Counted from the first letter of the stretch, positions 1 to 5,963 are shown. The stretch: 5,963 nucleotides of DNA from an uncultured Moraxellaceae bacterium (GCA_937928295.1 CALEYY010000279.1:1-5963); one strand, 5' to 3'. Program-made: numbers and translations. The notes: a model not told the origin generated them from the sequence alone.

Positions 1-858
1 TACACGCCGGAATGCCGCGAGTGCAAGTTCTGCCTGTCGCAGAAGACCAACCTCTGCCAGGCCATCCGCAGCACCCAGGGCCGAGGCCTCATGCCCGACG
101 CCACCAGCCGCTTCTCGCTGAACGGCCAGGACCTGTTCCACTACATGGGCACCTCGACCTTCTCGAACTACATCGTGGTGCCGGAAATCGCGCTGGCGAA
201 AATCCGTGAAGACGCCCCCTTCGACAAGGTCTGCTACATCGGCTGCGGCGTCACCACCGGCATCGGCGCGGTGCTGTTCACGGCCAAGGTCGAAGCCGGT
301 GCCAATGTCGTGGTGTTCGGCCTCGGCGGCATCGGCCTCAATGTAATTCAAGGCGCGAAGATGGTCGGTGCCGGCAAGATCATCGGCGTTGATCTCAACC
401 CCGAGCGCGAAAAAATGGCGCGCGAGTTCGGCATGACCCACTTCCTCAATCCCAAAGACATCGCCGCTGCCGGCGGCAATATCGTCGATGCCATCGTGCA
501 ACTTACCGACGGCGGCGCTGACTACAGCTTCGAATGCATCGGCAACACCAAGGTCATGCGCGATGCCCTGGAGTGTACGCACAAGGGCTGGGGCCGCAGC
601 ATCATCATCGGCGTGGCGGAAGCCGGTGCCGAGATCAGCACCCGCCCGTTCCAGCTCGTCACCGGCCGCAAGTGGGAAGGCTCGGCCTTCGGCGGCGCGC
701 GCGGCCGCACCGATGTGCCGAAAATCGTGGACTGGTACATGGAAGGCAAGATCAACATCGACTCGCTGATCACCCACAAGCTCAAGCTCGAAGACATCAA
801 CGAAGGTTTCGCGCTGATGAAACGCGGCGAGTCCATCCGCTCCGTGGTGGAGTTCTGA
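1..858 (+). CDS. frmA/adhC: S-(hydroxymethyl)glutathione dehydrogenase (class III alcohol dehydrogenase), 5'-truncated by window edge
   Basis: This cytoplasmic, zinc-dependent, NAD-linked enzyme oxidises S-hydroxymethylglutathione, the spontaneous adduct of formaldehyde and glutathione, to S-formylglutathione. The frame is open from base 1 and gives 285 residues. The family is about 370 residues long, so roughly 90 N-terminal residues, including the first catalytic-zinc ligands, lie outside the window. Visible in the fragment are the four structural-zinc cysteines (residues 5, 8, 11 and 19, in ECxxCxxC...C), the catalytic-zinc cysteine in CGVTTGIGA (residue 82), and the Rossmann motif GLGGIG near residues 107-112. 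An Asp at residue 131 (VDLNP) is expected to favour NAD over NADP. The class III signatures ECIGN and STRPFQLVTGR are also present, and the C-terminus GESIRSVVEF matches the family end. The first internal ATG (base 91) is not the start, because the structural-zinc loop precedes it. The next gene begins two bases after the stop. The promoter and any FrmR-type regulator would lie upstream and cannot be seen. Confidence 0.97.
   Translation, partial: YTPECRECKFCLSQKTNLCQAIRSTQGRGLMPDATSRFSLNGQDLFHYMGTSTFSNYIVVPEIALAKIREDAPFDKVCYIGCGVTTGIGAVLFTAKVEAGANVVVFGLGGIGLNVIQGAKMVGAGKIIGVDLNPEREKMAREFGMTHFLNPKDIAAAGGNIVDAIVQLTDGGADYSFECIGNTKVMRDALECTHKGWGRSIIIGVAEAGAEISTRPFQLVTGRKWEGSAFGGARGRTDVPKIVDWYMEGKINIDSLITHKLKLEDINEGFALMKRGESIRSVVEF
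849..852 (+). promoter_or_regulatory. Shine-Dalgarno for fghA, inside the 3' end of frmA
   Basis: GGAG lies 8 bases before the GTG at 861 and is itself within the last codons of the dehydrogenase gene. It decides the GTG start, because no ATG in that frame occurs early enough to retain the conserved N-terminus of S-formylglutathione hydrolase. The arrangement suggests translational coupling of the two genes. Confidence 0.6.
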
Positions 859-860
859 GC

Positions 861-1706
861 GTGACCACGGCATTCACCACCCGCAGTACGCACGCCTGCT
901 TCGGCGGCGTGCAAGGCTATTACGAGCACGACTCGGCCGTAATCGGCCTGCCCATGCGCTTCTCGGTCTATCAGCCGCCGCAGGCAGCAACCGGCAAAGT
1001 GCCCGTGCTGTTCTACCTCGCCGGCCTGACCTGCACGGAAGAGACCTTCATGATCAAGGCCGGGGCCCAGCGCCTAGCCGCCGAACTCGGCCTCATGCTG
1101 GTCACCTGCGATACCAGCCCGCGCGGAGCCGGCATTGCCGGTGAAAGCGACAGCTGGGACTTCGGCGTCGGTGCCGGCTTCTACCTCGATGCCACGCAAG
1201 CGCCGTGGGCTAAGCACTACCGCATGGCCAGCTATGTCACAACAGAACTGCGCCAGCTCATCCTCGACCACTTCCCAGCGAACCCGACGCGCGTCGGCCT
1301 CTTCGGCCACTCCATGGGCGGCCACGGCGCGCTGACGCTGGCGCTGAAGCATCCCGAGCTGTATCAGTCAGTCTCGGCTTTTGCGCCCATTGCCGCACCC
1401 AGCCACTGTGCCTGGGGCAAAAAAGCACTCGGCGGATACCTCGGCGATGATCGCCAAGCCTGGGCGCAACACGATGCCACGGCGCTGGTCGCCGCCGGCC
1501 ATCGCTGCCCGCCGTTATTGATCGACCAAGGTCTGTCTGACCAGTTTCTGGCACAGCTGCATCCCGATGCCTTCGAGGCCGCCTGCAATGCCGGCGGCCA
1601 GCCACTGATACTGCGTCGTCACGCCGGTTACGACCATGGCTACTACTTCATCAGCAGCTTCATGGCCGATCATCTGCAGCACCATGCCAACCAGTTAAGT
1701 GCATGA
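861..1706 (+). CDS. fghA/frmB: S-formylglutathione hydrolase
   Basis: This cytosolic serine hydrolase of the esterase D family splits S-formylglutathione into formate and glutathione, the second step of glutathione-dependent formaldehyde detoxification. The product is 281 residues, normal for the family (about 275-285). Motifs seen are the conserved cysteine in LAGLTCTEE (Cys58), the nucleophile elbow GHSMGG (Ser151), the acid in DQGLSDQF (Asp227) and the histidine in GYDHGYYF (His259). That is a complete catalytic triad. The start is GTG at 861. It has a GGAG 8 bases upstream and places the N-terminal motif HACFGGVQGYY at residues 11-21, where the family has it. In-frame codons further upstream lie inside frmA and do not resemble the family. 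With a 2-base gap after the dehydrogenase, the pair is almost certainly one operon. The stop is TGA at 1704-1706. Nothing suggests damage or transfer. Confidence 0.97.
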   Translation: MTTAFTTRSTHACFGGVQGYYEHDSAVIGLPMRFSVYQPPQAATGKVPVLFYLAGLTCTEETFMIKAGAQRLAAELGLMLVTCDTSPRGAGIAGESDSWDFGVGAGFYLDATQAPWAKHYRMASYVTTELRQLILDHFPANPTRVGLFGHSMGGHGALTLALKHPELYQSVSAFAPIAAPSHCAWGKKALGGYLGDDRQAWAQHDATALVAAGHRCPPLLIDQGLSDQFLAQLHPDAFEAACNAGGQPLILRRHAGYDHGYYFISSFMADHLQHHANQLSA

Positions 1707-1756
1707 GCGTTTAGGCACAGATGTCGCTACACTCATGCGCAAGTTTCAGCCCTTCT

Positions 1757-1760
1757 GGAG
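1757..1760 (+). promoter_or_regulatory. Shine-Dalgarno that fixes the lipoprotein start
   Basis: GGAG sits 7 bases before the ATG at 1768. The same frame stays open upstream, with a GTG at 1699 overlapping fghA and an ATG at 1735. Only the 1768 start combines good ribosome-site spacing with a normal-length lipoprotein signal peptide. Confidence 0.6.
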
Positions 1761-1767
1761 TTTCCTG

Positions 1768-3471
1768 ATGCGTCGTTTTTCCCTGTTCAAATCACTCACG
1801 CTGATCGCGCTCAGCACTGGACTGGCTGCTTGCGGCGGTAGTGCACCGACGCTCAAAGTTCCCGTCTCGGCAGCTAATGCCTATTTTCTGACCACCGACA
1901 GCAGCATTGTCGGCGTCGATCTCGACAACATGGAATATGCCCGCAGCGTCAAAACACTGCCGCAAGCCACCACCTCGACCTCCGTGGATGACTATCTGGA
2001 TCTCAATGAAGTGGTGCTCGACATCGACTACCGGAACTCGGAAGGCGCGCTCTACGCGCTAACTAAGACCGGTACGAAGGGCCGTATCATTCGCATTGAT
2101 CCGAGCAGCGGCAGCTTCATCCGAGTCAGCACACTCGTCAGCGATGGCACCAGTACCGAAATGAACCTGACTGATATCGGCTACACCATCGACTTCAATC
2201 CTGTGGTGGATCGCTTGCGTATCATCGGCAGCAATGGCTCCAACTGGCGCACCGATGTCCTCACTGGCGACACAGTGCCCGACACCCCCATCTCATCGAG
2301 CAACACCATCACCGGCGCTGCCTACGAAGATACTTTCTCCAGTGTGGGACGCGGCACTCGCCTGTTCACGCTCGATGCCGGCACCGACAGCCTGTACTTG
2401 CAGGGTAATCCGAACCCGAATGACGGCACACAAAACTCATTCAAGCTGCTGTTGGGCAGTGGCACAAACATCACCCGCATCGATGGCTATGACATAAATC
2501 CTGCCAACAATATCGGACTGGCGATGCTGACCGTAGGTGGCGTTCAACGTATCTACAACATCAATCCAGCGGCCAGCGGCAATGCTGCCAGCCTGTTCGG
2601 CACACCGCCAACGCTCACCGGCGGGATCAAGTACAAGGCACTAACCTTTATCACCAGTGCCAATCCGACCGTACTGGCGCTGACCAGCAACAATCGCTAC
2701 TACAGCTTCAATGCCAATCAGCCCGACCAAATCAGCAATCCGGTGAGCATCAGTGGGCTCTCTGGCGCCGGCGAGAAGGTTATCGGCTTCGATATGCGCC
2801 AGTCAGATCGCAAGCTTTATGCCCTGACCGACGCCAGCAAGCTCTACAGTATCGATCTGGCGCTGCCAGCAGCGGCATCGACCACCCCTGCCGGCGGCGC
2901 AGCAACGGCGGTCAGCACGCTCTCGACGCTACTGACCGGCGGCGTCAGCTACACGCTGGACTTCAATCCGCTGATCGCCACGACCGGCAGCGCATCCAAC
3001 CGCCTGCGCCTCATTGGCGACAACGACTCCAATGCCATTGTGGAAGTGGAAACCGGCACCGTAACCGCCAGCACCGCGGTTTCCGGCACGCCCGACCCCA
3101 CCGTGGTGGCTGCCGCCTACAGCAACAATTTTCGCGGTAGCACCAGCACTCGACTCCTGGTTATTGACCGCGCCAATGCCAGCCTTCGCGAACAGAACAT
3201 CGCCGTCACCACCGCCAACCCGGTGCTGGGCGTGCTGACGAACATCAGCGCACTGGGCATCAGCCTCGCCGGACATGCTGGCTTCGACATCAGCGGGCTC
3301 TACAACGACAACATCCTGTTGATGGCCCACAGCGTCGAACCGGGCAGCTCCACGCTGTATCGCCTGAGCAGCTCGGGCAGCGCGGCCACTGTCACCGCGA
3401 CCGGCGTGATCGGCGGCGCGACTGGCGCAACAGCCCCGCAAGACCTCATCGACATCGCCATTCGCTTCTAG
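1768..3471 (+). CDS. Lipoprotein with two tandem DUF4394-like domains
   Basis: The product is a 567-residue predicted lipoprotein of unknown function. Residues 1-21 form a signal peptide: MRRF...K, a hydrophobic stretch, and lipobox L19-A-A-C22. The lipid would be on Cys22, and Gly at +2 suggests delivery to the outer membrane. The rest reads as two homologous halves of DUF4394 type. Half one (about 38-300) has ALYALT (94-99), YTIDFNPVVDRLRIIG (139-154), VLTG (164-167), GAAYEDTF (183-190) and RLFTLDAGTDSLYLQ (198-212). Half two (about 335-567) has KLYALT (349-354), YTLDFNP (395-401), NRLRLIGDNDSN (411-422), VETG (427-430), AAAYSNNF (448-455) and RLLVIDRANASLREQ (462-476). A low-complexity Ala/Thr/Gly linker (about 366-382) lies within the second half. 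The pattern suits beta-propeller-like surface repeats, but no enzymatic residues are recognisable. The gene follows fghA by 61 bases with no clear terminator between them, so co-transcription is possible although a shared function is not evident. Its stop overlaps the convergent channel gene. The DUF4394 assignment is from memory of the motif pattern. Confidence 0.85.
   Translation: MRRFSLFKSLTLIALSTGLAACGGSAPTLKVPVSAANAYFLTTDSSIVGVDLDNMEYARSVKTLPQATTSTSVDDYLDLNEVVLDIDYRNSEGALYALTKTGTKGRIIRIDPSSGSFIRVSTLVSDGTSTEMNLTDIGYTIDFNPVVDRLRIIGSNGSNWRTDVLTGDTVPDTPISSSNTITGAAYEDTFSSVGRGTRLFTLDAGTDSLYLQGNPNPNDGTQNSFKLLLGSGTNITRIDGYDINPANNIGLAMLTVGGVQRIYNINPAASGNAASLFGTPPTLTGGIKYKALTFITSANPTVLALTSNNRYYSFNANQPDQISNPVSISGLSGAGEKVIGFDMRQSDRKLYALTDASKLYSIDLALPAAASTTPAGGAATAVSTLSTLLTGGVSYTLDFNPLIATTGSASNRLRLIGDNDSNAIVEVETGTVTASTAVSGTPDPTVVAAAYSNNFRGSTSTRLLVIDRANASLREQNIAVTTANPVLGVLTNISALGISLAGHAGFDISGLYNDNILLMAHSVEPGSSTLYRLSSSGSAATVTATGVIGGATGATAPQDLIDIAIRF
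3468..3471. other. Palindromic CTAG shared by two convergent stop codons
   Basis: The lipoprotein gene ends in TAG at 3469-3471 and the MscS-family gene ends in TAG (read on the - strand) at 3470-3468. The two use the same four-base palindrome. There is no intergenic space, and no hairpin with a T-tract is evident nearby, so each transcript must run into the opposite coding region. Confidence 0.9.
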
Positions 3472-4514
3472 CGCAATGGCGATGTGGGCGCTGGGTGCGC
3501 AAACTCGATGCCCGCCGCCTGCAGCCGCTCGAACAAGGCCAGATTGACTTTCTGCTGGGCATCCATGCTCATCAGAAAGTCCGGATTCAGCATCCAGTAC
3601 ACCACCTCGAAATCCAGTGATGCCGGCCCTATCGCCTTGAAATGCGCGCGCTCAAAACGCGCATGCGGCACGATGGCAATGATTTCCCGCACGATGCCCG
3701 GCACCGCCGCCAGCTGCGCCGGCGTGGTCTGATACACCAGCCCGAAGCTGAACAGCATTCGCCGTTCCTGCATGCGCTTGAAATTGCGAATACGCGTCTT
3801 CAGCAGGTCGCTGTTGGAGATGATGATCTGCTCGCCCGAGCTGCTGCGCAGCCGCGTAGTCTTCAGGCCGACATGCTCGACGCTGCCGGTAAAGGCATCG
3901 ACCGTGATCACATCGCCAATCACGAAAGGCTTGTCGATGACAATCGACAGCGATGCAAACAAATCGCCGAGGATGTTCTGCAGCGCCAGCGCCACCGCGA
4001 TGCCGCCAACGCCCAGGCCCGCCACCATGGCGGTGACATTGACGCCCAGATTGTCGAGCATGAACAGGATGAGGAAAGTCCAGAGCAGCATCTTGCCCAC
4101 GAAGTTCATGGCGGCCAGGCTGGTGGTGGCAGCTAGGTCGCGGCTCATGCTCTGGCGGCGGTAATGCTCGATCCAGAAATTCAGCGCCCCGCTGAGCCAG
4201 AGCCCGAGCTGTAGAAAGCCGGCGATGGTCGCCACCTTGACCAGCACATGATCCAGCGCCACCGGCAAGTCCAAGTAGCGCGTGCCGGCCAGCAAGGTCA
4301 CGCCAAACACCAGCAGCTGCTTGGTGTGGTGCGCCATGGCCACCACCACATCGTCCATCACAGTCGCTGACTGCCGCGCCAGCTTGGCCAGCCGATGCTC
4401 AATCAGCCACTTCAAAACCCCCACAAAGAGGTTGATGCTCAGCGCCAGCCCCAGCGCCGTACTCCAGTCACGCAGGCTGTTGCCCTGCCAGATAAATTCC
4501 AAATCAAACATCAT
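3468..4514 (-). CDS. MscS-family small-conductance mechanosensitive ion channel
   Basis: This inner-membrane channel is expected to open under membrane tension and release solutes during hypo-osmotic shock. The product is 348 residues, with no long C-terminal or cyclic-nucleotide-binding extension. Hydrophobic segments lie at about 18-37, 66-83, 91-111 and 135-155. They are followed by the pore-lining helix and its continuation at about 160-193, rich in Gly and Ala (AGLGVGGIAVALALQNILGD). The MscS beta-domain follows at about 195-246: DKPFVIGD, GSVEHVGLKTTRLRS, GEQIIISNSDLL and RIRNF. An alpha/beta cytoplasmic domain runs to about 335. It has more membrane segments than E. coli MscS (three), so it belongs to a longer subtype and I give no mscS symbol. 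Three start codons are stacked: GTG 4517, ATG 4514 and ATG 4511. I chose 4514 because AGGG (4526-4523) is 8 bases upstream. A likely promoter lies just upstream. The gene converges on the lipoprotein gene. Confidence 0.93.
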   Translation of the reverse strand: MMFDLEFIWQGNSLRDWSTALGLALSINLFVGVLKWLIEHRLAKLARQSATVMDDVVVAMAHHTKQLLVFGVTLLAGTRYLDLPVALDHVLVKVATIAGFLQLGLWLSGALNFWIEHYRRQSMSRDLAATTSLAAMNFVGKMLLWTFLILFMLDNLGVNVTAMVAGLGVGGIAVALALQNILGDLFASLSIVIDKPFVIGDVITVDAFTGSVEHVGLKTTRLRSSSGEQIIISNSDLLKTRIRNFKRMQERRMLFSFGLVYQTTPAQLAAVPGIVREIIAIVPHARFERAHFKAIGPASLDFEVVYWMLNPDFLMSMDAQQKVNLALFERLQAAGIEFAHPAPTSPLR

Positions 4515-4540
4515 CACGAAAACCCTGAAAAGTCATGCGC

Positions 4541-4569
4541 AGTATAGCGATGGGCGTCAGACGGCCCAA
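4541..4569 (-). promoter_or_regulatory. Putative sigma70 promoter for the MscS-family gene
   Basis: On the - strand, TTGGGC (4569-4564) is followed after 17 bases by TATACT (4546-4541). The -10 matches the consensus at five of six positions and the -35 at its TTG. Transcription would start near 4534, giving a leader of about 20 bases before the channel start. The -35 lies in the last codons of the upstream alpha/beta hydrolase, so the channel could be expressed independently of it. Assignment is by inspection only. Confidence 0.45.
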
Positions 4570-5411
4570 TGCTGATCAAGTGCTGCCAGCACCTGCAGCG
4601 GCATTTCAACCTGCGGAAAATGGCCGCAGTCAAGCTCGGTCACCCGCCGTTCGGGCAACAGCTCACGAAAGCGCGCCACCATGTGCGCGCCTGATACCGG
4701 ATCCAGAACACCATCAATCAGGCTCACCGGCACCGGTGTGTTCTGCAAGGCAGCCACCCAGCGCTCGCGATGCCGACGCCGTTCGCGAATATATTGAATA
4801 TGCTTGTGCAGCAGATATTGCCCTTGCTGCCGCGACATCAGTACCCAGTAATCCGCCAGCTCCTCGGCCGACGGCTGCGTCGCCGGCCCGAAGACATCAG
4901 CCAGACCGTCGCCAAAACGGCGGGCACTGCTGAAGCGACCGACCCACTTGCCCAGCGGGCTCAACAGCAATCGCTGCAACGGCCGCATGCGATGCGTTTC
5001 AGGAAACAGACCACCATTGAGCAGGCAAACCCGAGTCAGCATCACAGGGGCCGTACCCTCAAGCTGTCGTGCCAGCCAGGCCTGCGTGATGGTATTGCCC
5101 ACATCATGGGAAAGTAGGCGGACCTGGCTAACCCCCAAATGCAGGAGCAAAGCCCAGACGCGCTGCAGATGTGCATCGATACGATAATCACCATCCACCG
5201 GCTTGTCTGAAAAGCCGAAGCCCAGCTTGTCAAAACTAATGACCTGATAGCGCTGCGCCAGCGTCGGCCAGACCTTGTGGAAATCCCATGAGCTGGTGGG
5301 AAAGCCATGGAGCAGCAACAGTGGCTCGCCCTCACCTGCCACACGATAAAACAGTCGCCCTTCCGAGCTGGCGAAATACTGGCCTCCCTGCTCCCATTCG
5401 GTCAGATTCAT
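4557..5411 (-). CDS. Alpha/beta hydrolase, MEST/epoxide-hydrolase-like, with Asp nucleophile
   Basis: The product is a 284-residue alpha/beta-fold hydrolase with no signal peptide, so probably cytoplasmic. Residues seen are the oxyanion motif HGFPTS (35-40), DKLGFGFSDKP (61-71), the nucleophile elbow LSHDVGN with Asp103 in place of Ser, the acid Asp237 in GVLDPVSG, and His264 in CGHFPQVE. An Asp nucleophile is typical of epoxide hydrolases and haloalkane dehalogenases, which form an ester intermediate with the substrate. Beyond that, the cap region LLNGGLFPETHR (130-141), the VFGPATQPSAEEL block (173-185) and the RRHRERWVAAL block (212-222) strongly recall the vertebrate MEST/PEG1 protein, whose substrate is not established. 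I therefore call it MEST-like and name no substrate. The start ATG overlaps the stop of the next - strand frame as ATGA (5411-5408), pointing to translational coupling; no well-placed Shine-Dalgarno is visible (GGAGG lies 19 bases away). The stop is 42 bases before the channel gene. Confidence 0.9.
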   Translation of the reverse strand: MNLTEWEQGGQYFASSEGRLFYRVAGEGEPLLLLHGFPTSSWDFHKVWPTLAQRYQVISFDKLGFGFSDKPVDGDYRIDAHLQRVWALLLHLGVSQVRLLSHDVGNTITQAWLARQLEGTAPVMLTRVCLLNGGLFPETHRMRPLQRLLLSPLGKWVGRFSSARRFGDGLADVFGPATQPSAEELADYWVLMSRQQGQYLLHKHIQYIRERRRHRERWVAALQNTPVPVSLIDGVLDPVSGAHMVARFRELLPERRVTELDCGHFPQVEMPLQVLAALDQHWAV

Positions 5412-5584
5412 GCCTTGGGCGCCGCGCCCGCCTCCGCCAGCAACTCGCCGATACGCTTGTCCTTTGCCTGCCAGAGCTGCGCAATCCAGGTGTGAAATTC
5501 GGCGCGATACATCGGGTCATTTTCGTAGTCGCCCTCATAGAAGGCATGCGGCAAGGTGATCTTGTTCACTTCCACAATCACGCG
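5408..5584 (-). CDS. C-terminal fragment of a probable PlsC-type acyltransferase
   Basis: The last 58 codons of this - strand frame read as the tail of a lysophospholipid-acyltransferase-like protein: RVIVEVNKITLP, then an acidic GDYENDPMYRAEFHTWI, then LWQAKDKRIGELL. I recognise this by its resemblance to the C-termini of PlsC-related acyltransferases; the catalytic HxxxxD motif is not in the window, so the call is tentative. It ends in TGA overlapping the ATG of the MEST-like hydrolase (ATGA), which suggests an acyltransferase-hydrolase pair in one operon, perhaps in lipid metabolism. The frame stays open to the window edge (5962), but upstream of about 5585 it no longer resembles this family. 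45 of the 58 codons end in G or C, like the neighbouring genes and unlike the pieces to the right. Confidence 0.5.
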   Translation of the reverse strand, partial: RVIVEVNKITLPHAFYEGDYENDPMYRAEFHTWIAQLWQAKDKRIGELLAEAGAAPKA

Positions 5585-5677
5585 CGGCACCCGGCCGGCG
5601 AGGCACTCGTAGAGCATCACGCCGAGGGCGTAGACGTCGAACAGCTCGGTGGCGTCCTTGCCCTTGGCCTGCTTGGC
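5585..5677 (-). other. Fragment resembling a Ser/Thr protein kinase catalytic domain
   Basis: The - strand reads KQAKGKDATELFDVYALG, then VMLYECLAGRVP. This resembles the stretch after the kinase activation loop, where the family has EQA(K/R)G...SDVYALGVxLYELLTGxxPF (subdomains VIII to X). The invariant APE motif and everything before it are absent, and nothing of the C-lobe follows. The fragment is only about 30 codons long. In 5585-5674 all 30 codons end in G or C, against 45 of 58 in the acyltransferase tail joined to it in frame. A real kinase gene cannot be present here; it is a piece of one. Confidence 0.45.
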
Positions 5678-5686
5678 TATCGGCAA

Positions 5687-5833
5687 TTCCGCACCGACAA
5701 CAAGACAGAACAGACCTCGGCACCCTTGGGCGATGTCCCGGTGGTGTTCCGGACCAACGGCGGCCTGCTCGAAGTGGGCAAGCTCGAAGCCGGCTACGGC
5801 GCCGAGCCCGTGTTGAAGGGCATCGACCTGCGC
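5687..5833 (+). other. Coding-like fragment on the + strand, RTNGGLLEV motif, family uncertain
   Basis: The + frame beginning at 5687 reads FRTDNKTEQTSAPLGDVPVV, then FRTNGGLLEVGKLEAGYG, then AEPVLKGIDL. By hand count 43 of 49 codons end in G or C, whereas the overlapping - strand frame has 33 of 49, so the + strand is the likelier coding strand. The motif recalls membrane-anchored proteins of unknown function that carry an (L)RTPGGLLEV segment. I considered DUF4230 but cannot confirm it. Upstream, LGLLGYRQ could be the end of a membrane helix, but third-position composition there (5648-5674) favours the - strand kinase reading. No start or stop codon belongs to this piece. Confidence 0.4.
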
Positions 5834-5962
5834 GTGGACGCGGGCGAACAACGCGGCCGCGTCGCTGTGGTTGGCCTGCTCGGTCGTGCTGCCGGTGCTG
5901 CCGCCGTAGCCGCGGTAGTGCAGCAGGTACAGCGCGTGCTCGGGAAAGTCGCTGGAGAAGCT
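5828..5962 (-). other. Internal fragment of a Bem46/YfhR-like alpha/beta hydrolase
   Basis: The - strand reads FPEHALYLLHYRGYGGSTG, then STTEQANHSDAAALFARVHA. This matches the strand and loop (NYRGYGGSxG...DA.A) that precede the nucleophile elbow in Bem46-type serine hydrolases. The GxSxG elbow that should follow within about 20 residues is absent, because the sequence changes character near 5828-5840. 44 of 45 codons end in G or C. The window edge cuts its upstream side. The frame continues without a stop into the pieces to the left, which makes a false single ORF. Confidence 0.5.
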
Positions 5963-5963
5963 C

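Noticed and set aside
522..929. Antisense ORF over frmA/fghA, and similar shadows at 1258-1605, 2929-3441 and 3642-4136
   Set aside because: All lie opposite or out of frame with well-supported genes and have Arg/Ala/Pro-rich or otherwise unrecognisable translations.
1704..1733. Possible promoter for the lipoprotein gene, with TACACT at 1728-1733 as a -10
   Set aside because: Only four of six positions match, and no acceptable -35 lies 16-18 bases upstream.
1699..1767. N-terminal extension of the lipoprotein from GTG 1699 or ATG 1735
   Set aside because: It would bury the signal peptide behind 11 to 23 extra residues. GGAG at 1757-1760 points to ATG 1768.
5413..5435. GC-rich inverted repeat on the - strand just before the hydrolase start, as a regulatory hairpin
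   Set aside because: It encodes the Ala/Gly-rich end of the acyltransferase tail, the loop is a single base, and there is no T-tract. It is probably coding composition.
5408..5962. One 184-residue - strand protein, possibly a kinase-hydrolase-acyltransferase fusion
   Set aside because: The pieces are partial, lack catalytic motifs, differ in third-position GC, and the middle section is better explained by the + strand. The open frame is a by-product of high GC.

Overview
This window looks like a chromosomal segment of a moderately GC-rich Gram-negative bacterium. A proteobacterium, probably a gammaproteobacterium, is my best guess. That rests on the adhC-fghA formaldehyde pair, an outer-membrane-type lipoprotein and an MscS-family channel; nothing in the sequence fixes the genus. 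No RNA gene, CRISPR array, insertion sequence or integrase is visible.

Left part, + strand (1-3471). The first gene is the 3' three quarters of a glutathione-dependent formaldehyde dehydrogenase, cut by the window edge. Two bases after its stop comes S-formylglutathione hydrolase, with a GTG start and a Shine-Dalgarno inside the upstream gene. Together they turn the formaldehyde-glutathione adduct into formate and free glutathione. After a 61-base gap comes a 567-residue lipoprotein built from two copies of a DUF4394-like beta-repeat domain. Its role is unknown.

Middle part, - strand (3468-5411). An MscS-family mechanosensitive channel converges on the lipoprotein gene, and their stop codons share one CTAG. 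Upstream of it is an alpha/beta hydrolase with an Asp nucleophile that closely recalls the vertebrate MEST/PEG1 protein. A plausible sigma70 promoter for the channel lies across the hydrolase's 3' end. The hydrolase start overlaps (ATGA) the stop of the next - strand gene, of which only a short C-terminal piece is credible; it resembles PlsC-type acyltransferases.

Right edge (about 5585-5963). Here the sequence stops making sense as one locus. Within about 380 bases it reads as a Ser/Thr-kinase fragment (-), then a + strand coding-like piece, then a Bem46-like alpha/beta hydrolase fragment (-). None has a start, a stop or a complete domain. The - frame happens to stay open throughout, so a gene caller would report one protein. 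Third-position GC rises to almost 100% in the kinase and hydrolase pieces, compared with about 78% in the acyltransferase tail. An assembly chimera at a contig end, with DNA from a higher-GC genome, is the simplest explanation. I do not see a convincing new biological system. The most novel intact items are the tandem DUF4394 lipoprotein and the MEST-like hydrolase.
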